Position numbers and translations under genes: made by a program
NCBI GenBank assembly: GCA_963575745.1
Contig: CAUYUJ010003568.1
Coordinates: 10,001 to 45,000 of the forward strand
Length of the DNA: 35,000 nucleotides
Reading direction: 5' to 3'
Source of the DNA: Prorocentrum cordatum
Taxonomy: Eukaryota > Sar > Dinophyceae > Prorocentrales > Prorocentraceae
Notes under the pieces: generated by a model
Databases searched by the model: none
Told to the model about the DNA's origin: nothing
The model's input: only the letters and a program-made list of their open reading frames with translations
Part shown: piece after piece, positions 8,309-18,320 of the stretch
How the letters are laid out: each line of letters begins with the position of its first letter
How positions within the stretch are numbered: the first letter of the stretch is position 1

Positions 8309-8530
8309 CTGGGTCTGCGGGCTGGTCTGGCGGCCGTGTTGCCGCCGTCCCCGCCCTGTCGCCGCCTCGTCGCCGCCTGTCGTTTGGGCCTGCGGGCCGG
8401 TCTGGCGGCTATGTTGCCTCCGTCGCCGCCCCGCGCCGCTTCGTCGCCGCCCGTCGTCTGGGCCTGTCTGTCGGTCTGGTGGCTATGTTGTCGCGGTCGC
8501 CGCCCTGTCGCGGCCCCGTCGCGGCCTTGC
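8309..8530 (+). repeat. Three tandem units of about 75 bp, GC-rich
   Basis: Units beginning near 8313, 8389 and 8463 each contain a CTGCGGGC-type start, GGTCTGGCGGC, ATGTTG, and a run of GTCGCCGCC words. Just upstream, 8221-8246 holds two copies of the 10-mer AGCAATGCCA. Confidence 0.75.
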
Positions 8531-8559
8531 ATAATTCTCCTTTTGTGCAATTATTAGGA

Positions 8560-9785
8560 TTCCCCCCCTCCCCCCCCGATTTTACCGCTCACTTTTTCGT
8601 ATTGCAATTTGCTTGCGATTGTGCCCCATCGTCCATCCTAAATCTGAAATCGTACCATCCCAGCCAGGCCGGTAATGTCCCCCCCATCCTCTGCAACAAA
8701 TATTATGCGCGCACACTCGTTTATCAAACATCGTAAGTTTTCAATATTCCTTTGCAGAAAAGGGACGAAGTGCACGCGCGCGTCGTCGCGCGTGCATGCT
8801 TGAATTCTTCAAAACTCTCGGTTTCGTAGCGATGTCAGAATCGAGTGTCCCGAAACACACACAAATCACATAGTTTTTCAATGCGAATTTTCAAACAAAG
8901 TTTGCGCTCGCACTCGTGCGAATTCTCGAGACAACCATTTGTTTTCATTACGTTTCAAAAAAAGGCTACGCAATGGGCCTCTCGCGCGCGCATGTCGAAA
9001 TCGTTCGAACGCACTTGCGCGCGTGCTGTCGCAATCATCCCTGGCAGAGTCAAAGGGACGAAGTGCGCACGCTCGCATCGTCCCGCGCGTATGCCGACAT
9101 CCTTCGTAATGATTTCATAATCGAGCGCCCCGAACACATATTATAACACATGGTTTTGCAACGACAGCTTTCAGACAAATCTGTTTCGCGCTCTTGCGAA
9201 ATTTCAAACAAGCAAGGTATTTTAGCAAATTTGGCCGAAAGGGCCTTTCGCGCCGCATGCCAACATTTTTCGAACGCCCTTGCCCGCGTGCTGGGGGGCA
9301 CGGTCCGTGTCAAATAATACAATGCGGGCCACTCTTGCGCGTCGGCCGCGCGCGCATGTTGAACTTCTTCCAACATTTGTATCACCGGCGCGAGGACGCT
9401 GTCATCGTCTTCGGCGTGATCAGCATCGGCGCCGTCACTGGCCGTGTTGTTCGTGTTGACATTATTGTATATTTTTGCTGTCGGCGTCGTTGCTATCATT
9501 ATCGTTTTTTATCGTTGTCGACATTGGAATTATACCGCGCCCGCCCAAGTGGCCGACTCGCATTGAACCGCTGGGAAGTGCCCTGAGGTTCGCGACACCG
9601 TGGCCGCGTCGGTCGCGCCAAACTAGCTGGCCGCTACGCGCGCGAGCATGCTCAGGAGCGCGGCCGCAGAGATGCACCAGCCAACACCAAGCACTCATCG
9701 CAATCGCGTCCGCATGTGTCTTGCAAAGCCCGTTGCGGGCGGGTGGATGGCATGATTGCGCGAGCAGTGGAGTTGACAACTGCGA
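8560..9785 (+). repeat. Dispersed repeat family R, copy A
   Basis: This block contains two tandem subunits of about 290 bp, each starting with GGGACGAAGTGC (8762 and 9055) and carrying CGAGTGTCCCGAA-like and GCGCGCGCATG motifs. A block with GTGTCAAATAATACAATGCG (9309) follows, then a TCATCG/GGCGCC-rich stretch, then a GC-rich module with GATGCACCAGCCAACACCAA (9672) and GCGAGCAGTGGAGTTGAC (9760). The same order recurs at 10126-10985, parts recur in inverted orientation at 32255-32490, and diverged parts at 34130-34900. It has no open frame with coding character and no recognised transposon domain. Confidence 0.65.
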
Positions 9786-9975
9786 GTTTCACAAGTGAGT
9801 TGCACCACGTGGGTTGCACCACATGATGACTTGCATCATGTAGATTACACCACACAGGTTGCCAACCATAGATTGCATCGCGCAGATTGCACCACGTAGA
9901 TCGCAATACATCATTGCACAACATAGACCGCACCGCACACATTGCACCACTTGAATCGCACCACATAGATTGTGC
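9786..9975 (+). repeat. Degenerate array of about 21-bp GCACCACATAG units
   Basis: Roughly nine diverged units around TTGCACCACGTAGA/TTGCACCACATAGA. Because the period is near a multiple of three, the reverse strand reads as a cysteine-rich open frame, which I regard as a by-product. Related arrays lie at 10986-11035, 12576-12830, 32100-32255 (reverse strand) and 33930-34085. Confidence 0.75.
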
Positions 9976-10125
9976 CACACCGGTTCCCGTTTCCACTCCA
10001 CAGAGGAATTCGGATGTACCCACCCCCCAGGACCTCTGGGGATGTGCAATTTCCAAATGATTTTGCCCTTCGTGCGTTCTACATATGGGTGCGAACCATC
10101 CCATTTAAACCGGTTTAGACATCCC

Positions 10126-11035
10126 CCGCTATTTTCCGACATAAACACTATTATGGGCGCGCGCTCGTTTGCCACGAATCATCGGTTTTCAAGCACGCCG
10201 TGCAATCTATGGGACGAAGTGCGCACGCGCGCGGCGTCCCCCTCGGATGTCGAACATTCAGGTGTCGCATGGATTTCAGAACCGAGTGTCCCAAAAGGAG
10301 ATACAGCACACACACACACACACTGTTTACCAACATGAAATTTCAAAGCAGGTTGCGCGCGCTATTGCAAATCCTTGACCAACCCATCTGTTTCAACATT
10401 TGCACCACATTCGGCCAAGCTTACCCCTCGCGCGCGCAGGTCAAACTCATATGAACGCTACTGCGCGCGTGCAGGGGGGAGGGTACTTCTCAAATATTAC
10501 CATGCGGGTCGGTCGCGCCCGTCGGCCTTGCGCGCATGTCGGAATCGTTTTCGCAGCCTTGGTCGCCGAGACTTGGACACCATCAACGTCACCAGCGTGA
10601 TCATCATCGGCGCCGTCATTGGTTTTGTTTTCGTCACCGTCATCGTCGTCACCAGCATCGCTACACCCATCGTCCTGCATGCCGTTGTCGGCGCCGCCAG
10701 GATACCACGCCCGCCCAAGGCACCGAGTCGCACTGAAGTGCCCGCGCGCCAGCGCGGCCTGCGAGACAGGGGAGCCCCCAGCGGTCAGTGCCACCGCGTC
10801 GGTCGGGGTAGACTATCTGGCCGCTCTGCGCGCGAGCCTGCACTAGCGCGACCACTGGGTGCGCCAGCCATTGCCTCGCAGACGTGGCAATCGCCGCTGC
10901 GTGGGTTTTGCAAAATCAGTTGCGGGGTGGTGGGTGGGATGCGTGCGCGAGCAGCGGAGTTGACCGTTCATTGCGAACACAAATTCGCCGCACCGCATAG
11001 ATCGCACCACGTAGATTGCGTCACATGGATTTCCT
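10126..11035 (+). repeat. Dispersed repeat family R, copy B, with a short 21-bp array
   Basis: It repeats the order of copy A: GGGACGAAGTGC at 10211, GAGTGTCCCAAAA near 10285, CTCAAATATTACCATGCG (10488), a GGCGCCGTCAT stretch near 10610, then a GC-rich module with GCGCCAGCCATTG (10861) and GCGAGCAGCGGAGTTGACC (10948), and finally a short array of GCACCACGTAGATTGC units to 11035. It has one 290-bp subunit where copy A has two, and a CA dinucleotide run at 10307-10322. The stretch 9976-10125 between the copies has no assigned feature. Confidence 0.65.
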
Positions 11036-11331
11036 GAGTGGGTCGTTGGACGGGAGTTCAGAATTGCGTTTGCAAGCGTCTGTGCCTGCATGGGGTGGTG
11101 GTCTTGGCAGCGTCCCTGCCGACGTCACGGAAGGCTTTGCCAACGCATGGGGGGAGGTTCTGCCAACGTAGGGGGGTGGCACTGCCAACGTAGGGGGCGG
11201 GGCTCTGCCAACACAGGGGGGGGTTCTGCCCACGTTCTGGGGTGAACGCTTTGCGCGACATGCGCGATCCGAGACTCACCCGGGAGAGTTGCAACAGCCA
11301 CATGTTTTCATCAGTTTCTTGTCAATGTCCT

Positions 11332-11510
11332 GCCCACGTCCTGCCCACGTCTTGCCAGCGTCCGGCGAACGTATTGCCACCGTCCTTGCACCGTCCTGCC
11401 AACGTCCTGTCACCGTCCTGCCAGCGTCGTGCCGGCGTCCTGGCATCGTCCTGCCAACGTCCTGCCACCGTCCTGGAATCGTATTGCAGCTGTCGTGTCA
11501 ACGTCTCTGC
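11332..11510 (+). repeat. 11-bp tandem array (CGTCCTGCCAN)
   Basis: About sixteen consecutive 11-bp units around CGTCCTGCCAA/CGTCCTGCCAC, with a few substitutions. A related array of CGTCCTGCCAA, CGTATCTGCCAA and CGTCATGCCAA words continues from 11608 to 11795. The open frames through it are repeat readings. Confidence 0.85.
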
Positions 11511-11514
11511 CTTC

Positions 11515-11580
11515 CTCCTAGGCCTCCTCCTCCTCCTCCTTCTCCTTCTCCTCCTCCTCCTCCTCTTTCTCCTCCTCGGC
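11515..11580 (+). repeat. CCT/CTT pyrimidine tract
   Basis: Homopyrimidine-rich CTCCTCCTC run inside the 11035-12574 element, separating its two blocks of 11-bp-type units. Confidence 0.85.
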
Positions 11581-12065
11581 GCCAGGGGTGGGTCGTTGGA
11601 TCCGCCAACGTCCTGCCACCGTATCTGTCAACGTCCTCCCAACGTCCTGCCATCGTATCTGCCAACGTCCTGCCAACGTCTTGCCAACCGTCATGCCACC
11701 GTCCTGTCGACGTCCTGCCAACCGTCATGCCAACCGTCATGCCAACGTCCTGCCAACGTAATGCCACCGTATCTGCCAGCGTCCCTGCCGACGTCTCGGG
11801 GGGCTCTGCCAACGTGGGGGGATGGTTGTGCCAACGTCTGGGGCGGGGCTCTGCCAACGTAAGGAGGAGTCTCTGCCAACGTTCTGGGGTAGACGCTTTG
11901 CGCGACATGCGCGATCCGAGACTCATCCGGGAGAGTTGCGACAAACGTATGTTTTTTATCCGTTATCGTTTTCCCCAAGAAAGGTCGGCGTGAGAGAATC
12001 TGTACTCCTGACCCTGCGGCAGCTGCCTGGACGTGAAATCTAGCACCCCGTCATGGGCCAGCCGC

Positions 12066-12180
12066 CCCCCATGGTTCCCTGCGGGGAGAGCAAGGAGGGA
12101 GAGAAGGAAGAGGAGGAGGACTGAGGGGGCAGGAGGAGCCACTGCTTCTCATCCGTGCTCTCCCCGCAGAACACCATGGT
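12066..12180. repeat. Central hairpin of the 11035-12574 element
   Basis: CTGCGGGGAGAGCA (12080-12093) pairs with TGCTCTCCCCGCAG (12149-12162), and the flanking CCATGG motifs also pair. The loop is purine-rich. This is the symmetry centre of the long inverted arms. Confidence 0.75.
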
Positions 12181-12575
12181 GGGGCAGTCGGCCCGCGACG
12201 GGGTGCCAGATTTGACAGGTGTAGCTTGCCGCAGGGGTAGATTTCAAGAGTTTCGCACGTCGATTGCTTTTTCTGCGAAGCGAAAAACTGATGAAACACA
12301 TACGTTTTGGCAACTCTCCCGGGCGAGTCTCGGATCGTGCATGTCGCGTAAAGCGTCCGCCCCAGTACACTGGCAGAGATGCCCCCGCTAGATTGGCAGA
12401 GCCCCTCCCTCCCTCTACATTGGCAGAGTCACCCCCACTTTGTCAGAAATTCCCCCCATACGTTGGCAGAGTCACCCCCCTTACGGTGGCAGAGGACTGT
12501 CCCGCCACCGCCTGAAAAGGACCAGCGTCGAATTGTGACAGGACATCAGACTCCCGCTCTGCGACCCACCCAGTT

Positions 12576-12830
12576 GATTTCACCACACCGATTGCGTCAC
12601 GTTTATTGCACACCGTAGATGGTACAACATAGATCGCGCTACACATTTCGCACAACAGCGGTTGCCGCTCTTACATGTCGCACCACATACCTCGCACAAC
12701 ATATTCTGCGCAACATACGGTGCACAACATAGATCGTACCTCATAGATTTCACCACATCTGTTGCATCGCATCTATGGCACCGCGAAGATTGCATCACGT
12801 AAATTGTTCCACACAGTTTGCACACCAACG
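12576..12830 (+). repeat. Degenerate 21-bp array, second block
   Basis: About eleven diverged units with CACCACA, CACAACATA and GATTGCATCAC words, as at 9786-9975. It directly abuts the right end of the inverted-arm element. Confidence 0.7.
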
Positions 12831-13786
12831 CTTGCTAGACACTCTTTTGGTTGTCCACACAGGCCAACATTTATTGTTTTTTTGTAGCCATTCTCACGCA
12901 CTTATATACACATGTACGTACATATCATAAGCAGTTTATTATTTTGTCGCTTGATAATAGGGGAGGTTTTGATCCGCCCACGACTCCCAAACAAAAGCAT
13001 CCTTCCTGGGTGTCTGGAAGCAGGGGGTCCCCCCCAAAAAAGTTAGCTTCAGAAGGGCCCAAGTGCGCCTCAGGACGGCGGTCTTGGGCCGTTCTGATGC
13101 TCGCTTGGGTGTTTGTTGGGCGGCCTTGAGATAATGGAAACCGCTTGAGCCATTTTTGGTGTCCTGAAGTTGGGAATTGCGGGTGGGCTGCAGGAGGCTC
13201 TCTCGGGCGCATTCTGAAGGCCCTCTGACGTCGTCCATGGACCTTCTTGGCCAAGCCAGATTCAAGGGTCATGGAGCCCTCTTCGTGGCAGTGTAGCAGC
13301 CCTCTGGTACTGTCGTGGTACCAGCTGGCGCAAGGCGAATGTGTCCAACAACGATTCTGGAGCAGATGACCCCCCAGCACTGGGCACCATCGGTGGGACC
13401 CCCCCCTTCCCAATGGGCCGGGCCAGGCTTCCAGTGGAGGAGTTTAGAGGGTGGCAACCATCCCACATGCCGAGGACTCCCAAGGTGCCGACGAATCCAC
13501 TGAGATTGCGCCGACTCGAGGGGGACGGGCAACACGGGAACCATGACTTGGCGTTCATCTTGCGTTTTTTTGTATCTCTTTTTTTGTTTTCCCAAGTCAT
13601 TCCCACCCAACTCGGCACCAAGGTCGAGGATCGTGTCTCTCTCAGGTTTTTTGTTCGGTCGCACCTGAACTGGCGCGTGTCCCCATCGGTCGTTGAAAGT
13701 CGGTAATTTTGGGATTTCCAGATCTCAGTCCACTCTAGGCGCCCGCCTACTTCGAGGGTCGACCGGCTCTACTTCGTCCCCCTTTT
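12831..13786. other. Unassigned sequence of moderate complexity
   Basis: No recognisable gene. A minus-strand frame (12925-13413, 162 codons) is open and fairly balanced but has no recognised domain and only weak third-position bias. A + frame at 13341-13706 overlaps it. The region lacks microsatellites and tandem repeats, which sets it apart from its neighbours, so it may be intron or intergenic single-copy DNA. Confidence 0.35.
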
Positions 13787-14437
13787 TTGCTGGGGCTGGA
13801 GCAAGCCCGGATTGCCTTCGGCGCCCTCTCTTGCTGCACGCTTCCACCTACCTCTTCCGACCGACGGGTATCGTGGCCTCCTTGTGCCCACGCTCCCTCC
13901 CCCACGGAACCGGAGCGGACTGAACTCGCGGAGCGAAGGGCCCAGCCCCATGCAGCTGCGGTGGTGGCGCCCGGGCTGGCCCCGTCCCCTCGCGTGCTGC
14001 GCGCCCCGGGCGGGGAGGGCCTCGGAGCTCCCCGGGGGGGCGCGCGCTCCGTGCGAGGAGAGGTCCCGGCATTGGGCGGAGGCCCGCCTCTGCGGGCGCG
14101 CCCGACTTGGGCCACGGGGGAAGCTCTCCCGAGGGGGCACCGCGAGGAGCGTGCCGAGGTGGGCGGAGGCCCGCACGCGGGCGCCCTCATCTGTGGCTGC
14201 ACTCTCTGCCGAGGCGGGTGGAGGCCCACCAGCTGGGCGAGCGCCGTCGCGGGCGCAGCGGGTGGAGCTCCCCGTGGGGCGGGAGCCGTTGGAGGGCCGC
14301 GCCGAGATGGGCGGGGCAGCGCTGCGCGAAGGCGCCCCGCCCACCGAGGCCGCAAGCGGAGCTTCCTTTGGGGGCACGAGCCGCGCGGCTGGAGCGCCGA
14401 AGTGGGAGAGGCGACGCTAGGTCGAGCCCGCCCGTAG
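13787..14437 (+). CDS. GC-rich coding-like frame of 216 codons, product unknown
   Basis: The frame is open over 651 bp with about 80 percent G or C at third positions, and is rich in alanine, glycine, arginine and proline. The first 60 residues are reasonably balanced (TEPERTELAERRAQPHAAAV). The second half contains repeated GTGGGCGGAGGCCCGC words at about 14071, 14158 and 14211, so that part is repeat-derived. The minus strand is also open (13747-14607). No family is recognised. Confidence 0.2.
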   Translation: MLGLEQARIAFGALSCCTLPPTSSDRRVSWPPCAHAPSPTEPERTELAERRAQPHAAAVVAPGLAPSPRVLRAPGGEGLGAPRGGARSVRGEVPALGGGPPLRARPTWATGEALPRGHREERAEVGGGPHAGALICGCTLCRGGWRPTSWASAVAGAAGGAPRGAGAVGGPRRDGRGSAARRRPAHRGRKRSFLWGHEPRGWSAEVGEATLGRARP

Positions 14438-14650
14438 GGGGCTCTGTGTGGGGATCGTCGTGCTTCAATGTCCTCGTGAGTAGTGTGCCGGAGTGTGCGA
14501 GGCGACGCGATGCGAACCTGTCCACTCAGTGAAGTTCCTGATGGGGCAAGATCCGCGTGAAGTGTGTGCCTGAGTAGCCCGATTTTGTGTGAAAGCTTTG
14601 TCGACACGACAGCCGCAGCGGCGACAGAATGAGGAGGCAGGAGCCGAATT

Positions 14651-15140
14651 AAGATGATGAGGAGAGGGATGACGATGACGAGGAGGATCAGGATGAGGAG
14701 GGTGGTGGTTTGTGGTGGTGGTGATGATGATCATGATAATGATGATGATAATGATGATGAAGAGGATGATGATGATGCTGATACTGCTGCTGCTGATGAC
14801 GGGAGGGGGATGAGGATGACGACGATGTTGACGATGACGATGACGATGATGATGGTGATGATGATAATGTGGTGCTTCTTGTTTTCGTATGGTAATTATG
14901 GTGTTGAGGATGTTGGTGATGACGATGATGATGCTGATGATAATGGTGATGATCATGCTGGTGAGGATGATACTGAATATGATGATGATGCTGTTGCTGA
15001 TGATGTTGCTGATGCTATTGCTGATGCGGATGATGATGCGGATGATGATGCTGCTGATGATGATGCTGATGCCGATTATGCTGATTATGCTGATGATGCT
15101 GATGATGATGAATATGATGATATTATTAGTGATACATGAC
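14651..15140 (+). repeat. GAT/GCT trinucleotide microsatellite
   Basis: Interrupted GAT-dominated repeat with GCT, GGT and GAC variants. Open frames through it read as poly-D/A, poly-M/L or, on the other strand, poly-H or poly-I. None is a gene. The stretch 14438-14650 upstream is unassigned. Confidence 0.95.
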
Positions 15141-15149
15141 GAATATGTC

Positions 15150-16175
15150 TGGTTGCTGGTTCAATTGACGGCCCCCCTTGCGCTCGCACCCTGTTTCTCA
15201 GTGAGGGGAAGTCATGAGCTTAGATTTGCCTTGTTGCCCCCTGGGCTACAGCAACAGCAACAACAACAACAACAACATCAGCGGTTCCCGCCTCATACTT
15301 CTCTGCAGGTTATCCAACGTCGCGTTCTTGCTCGAGACGTCCTCGCACCTTCTGCGGACTCGCGCTTTCCCCCAGGGCGTCCCTGCAGTCTTTTTGCGGG
15401 GCGCTGTGCTCTCGACGTCAGGGGCTTCACTCTCGCACGAAAACCTTCGCACATCCTCTTCGTCCGAACTCTTGCTCTCGCCGCTCGCCCGAGGCCTCCT
15501 CCTCCTCCGTCTCCTCCTCGGCTGCCTCCTCCTCCTCCGCCTCGTCCGCCTCCTCCTCCTCCTCCTCCTCCTCCTCCTCCTCTTCCTCCTCCTCCTCGGA
15601 GCTGCACCCAGCTCACGTCCGTGCCCCGCCCGCCCGGGCCCGACTGGCAGGGGCCCGCCCGCTCGACCCGCCCGCCTGCCAGAGGCCGCCCGGTCGCCTG
15701 CCCGGCAGGCCCCGCCGCATCCTCGGCGGCGTCCCGCCGCGACCCGCCCGCGGAGGCCCGCCCGACCCGTCCGCCCGCCCGCCCGCTCGGATGCCCCGCC
15801 CGCCCGCCGCGCCTTCCGGGCCCGAGGGCCGCCCGAGCCGCCCGTGGGGGCCGCCCCGCCCGTCGGCTCGCCAAATCTGTCTGCTCCTCCTGCCACCCCC
15901 TCCCGCGGAGTCTTCTCTTCGCTCTCCCTCCTCCTCGCTTCCCTCTGCCCCTCCTCTTCTCGCTCTCTGCTCGCTCTCTCTCCCTGTTCCCCTTCCCTCC
16001 TCCTCCTCCTCCTGTTTCTGGCAGGCCAGGCAGGCAAGGCCACTGCACATGGCAGGCAAGGAAGGTGTACCCCAAACCCCACAAAGTGGTAGGGTCGAAG
16101 GCTACGAGGGCGGTTATCGATTGTTTTTTGGGGATACATCGTGAACGACACACTGGCAGGGAGTAGTGACCAGTC
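15150..16175 (+). other. Low-complexity coding-like stretch (CAA run, CT tracts, GC-rich core)
   Basis: Bases 15249-15281 are a CAA/CAG run. Bases 15495-15600 and 15900-16015 are CTC-rich tracts. Bases 15610-15880 are CCCGCC-rich. Two + frames (to 16092 and 16166) and two minus frames are open throughout, giving poly-Q, poly-L and poly-P readings. The part at 15280-15490 has mixed composition and could be an exon, but the frame is undecided. Around 16020-16060 the word GGCAGGCAAGG is partly repeated. Confidence 0.35.
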
Positions 16176-16191
16176 TTAAACACGATTCCTT

Positions 16192-16258
16192 TCAATGATG
16201 AAGGTGGTTATTGTCATGCTCATGATCAGGGCTGTGACCACGATGGTGATGATGCTGG

Positions 16259-16325
<67 letters not shown>

Positions 16326-16737
16326 CATGATGATGATGACGACGGTGATGATGATAATCATGCTGCTGCTGATGCTGATGATGGTGATGATGCTGATGGT
16401 GGTGATGATGCTGATGATGAGGATGAGGATGCGGATGAAGATGATAATCAGGAATATGATGGTGATGATGATGGCAATGCTGACAGTGATGATCATGATG
16501 CTCATGATGATGAGAAGGAGGAGTGGGATGAGGAGAAGGACCACGGGGCTGATGATGCCGACCGTGGTAGGGATGCTGATGATGCTGATGATGCTGGCAA
16601 TGGTGATGCTGATGATTATGATGATGCAGATGCTGATAGTGATGATGACAATGCTGATACTGATAATGATGATGATAACGATGATGGTGATGCTGCTGCT
16701 GATGATGATGATGCTGATGATGATGATGATCATCACC

Positions 16738-16826
<89 letters not shown>

Positions 16827-17325
16827 GATGATGATGATGATGAGGATGATGATGATGATGCTGATGATGATGATGATGATGCTGATTTTGATGATGATGA
16901 CGGTGTTGTTGATGATGATGGTGATGCTGGTAACGTTTATGATGATTACGATGATGCTGACGATGATGACGACGATGATGATGCTTCTTATGACTATGAT
17001 GATGATGATGATGGTGCTGACGCTGCTGATGATGACGAGTATATGATGAGAACTGTGATGCGAATGATGACGACGACGATTATGGTTCTCTTGCTGTTGA
17101 TGATGATGGTTGTTGTGATGATGATTAAGTTGATGTTCTATTATGGTGATGGTGCTGACTATGCTTATGCTGGTGGTGGTGATGATGCTGCTGCTGATGA
17201 TGATGCTGATGCTGCTGCTGATGATGATGATGATGATGATGATGATGCTGATGATGATGATTCTCATGGTTCCGACTATGATGATGTTGCTGATGTGGAG
17301 GAGGAGGAGGAGGAGGAGGAGGAAT
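16192..17325 (+). repeat. 1.1-kb GAT/ATG microsatellite
   Basis: GAT-dominated repeat with pure runs at about 16258-16323 and 16738-16811 and many GCT, GGT, GAC and CAT interruptions. It ends in a GGA run at 17298-17322. Long frames read as poly-M, poly-I or poly-D and are repeat artefacts. Confidence 0.97.
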
Positions 17326-17601
17326 AGGAAGAGCAGGATGATGACAAGGAGGATGCCGAGGACCAGTTAGAGAAGAGAGGCGCGGTGCAGCCGGTAGGAA
17401 CCCTCGGCCCGACAACACAGGAGGGCTGGGAGAGACGGTGTCCCTGACATCCGTGCTCGCCCACCTCCCAGCAGCCCCTCTCCCAGCACCCCCGCCTCCT
17501 CTCCGTCGCCCTCGAGGCGCTCACTCCCGAGGGCTCCAGGGCCTCTGCAGGGCACCGGCTCTCTGGAGGTCCCTCTTGGAGGGGGCGGGCAGGAGTGGCC
17601 G

Positions 17602-17770
17602 ACGGCGTCTCGCAGCTTCGACCCTCGACTCTCGACCCTCGACCCTCGACCCTCGACCCTCGACCCTCGACTTCGAACTACGACCCTCGGCCCTCGACTT
17701 CGACTTCGACCCTCGTCTGGCAATTTCGACCCTCGACTTCGAGCAGCGACCCTCGACCCGCGGTGCTCGG
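17602..17770 (+). repeat. Heptamer array (CTCGACC) with TTCGAC variants
   Basis: Seven-base units CTCGACC/CCTCGAC are consecutive from about 17619 to 17672, then mixed with ACTTCGA and GGCCCTCG units to 17770. The period differs from the dinoflagellate telomere heptamer TTTAGGG in sequence. The stretch 17326-17601 has no recognisable feature. Confidence 0.85.
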
Positions 17771-18320
17771 CCCTCGATCGTCCACCTCCCCAGCCCGCGC
17801 GTGCGGGCGGCTCGCCCCGCAGGCCACGCGGGGAATGCCTTCGGCCCGGCTGTTGTGGACGTGTCGTTCGACCAGCAGGGCCCCATCGATCACGTGCACC
17901 GGGGAGGGGGTCCTCCCTCTTCTTCGTCCTGGTCCACGTCCTCCTCCTCCTCCTCCTCCTCCTCGGCCTTCTCGTCCTGTTCCTCCTCGTCCTCCTCCTC
18001 CTCGTCCTCCTCCTCCTTGTCCTGGTCCTCATCCCGTCCTCCTCCGTCCTTCATCCGCCTCCCTCCTCCATTTCTTCCCTTGAGGGCCCATCGAGTCGTA
18101 TGTTGTTTCGCCAGGATCGGAACGAGGTCCCCAAGAGAGGCCCCCGCGGCGTGATGAGAAGCCTTCTTGAGAGCCTCAAGAGCCGAAGTTGACCCCGCGA
18201 TGCCCTCAGGATGGCCCCAGTGGGCGCCATGTGCAGGTCGCAACTCTTTTCCCCAGCCATCCTGTTCCTGCCCTCTTCTTGGCTTCTACCTCGCCGTTCT
18301 TCCTGGGTGGGCTGCGAGCC
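17771..18320. other. Unassigned stretch with CT-rich tract
   Basis: Bases 17910-18070 are TCCTCCTCG-rich pyrimidine DNA. The rest shows no recognisable gene. A polypyrimidine tract of this kind can precede a splice acceptor, but no exon with coding character follows. Confidence 0.35.

Larger units (their letters stand above)
11035..12574. mobile_element. 1.5-kb element with long inverted arms and internal 11-bp array
   Basis: The right half (about 12149-12574) is an inverted copy of sequence in the left half. A conserved block with GCGATCCGAGACTC occurs at about 11264 and 11909 in direct orientation and as GAGTCTCGGATCG at about 12327 in inverse orientation. Around the centre, 11880-12093 pairs with 12149-12365, leaving a loop of about 55 bp. 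The outer ends also pair, with TGAGTGGGTCG at 11036 matching CGACCCACCCA near 12561. Arms carry CTCTGCCAACGT words. No transposase frame is visible, so it is a candidate non-autonomous foldback element. It lies within 21-bp-array DNA. Confidence 0.65.

Noticed and set aside
9652-10175. Cysteine-rich minus-strand frames that look like small secreted proteins
   Set aside because: They are produced by the 21-bp array, whose period is a multiple of three. The same reading appears in every array copy.
13143-13165. CTTGAGCCATTTTTGG compared with the dinoflagellate spliced-leader sequence
   Set aside because: Only the first nine bases match the reverse complement of the leader before it diverges, so it is not a leader gene or a convincing leader relic.
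16176-17267. 363-codon poly-I and 283-codon poly-M frames
   Set aside because: They are translations of a GAT/ATG microsatellite.
17602-17770. Heptamer array considered as telomeric
   Set aside because: The unit CTCGACC is not a telomere repeat of any group I know and is interspersed with hexamer variants.
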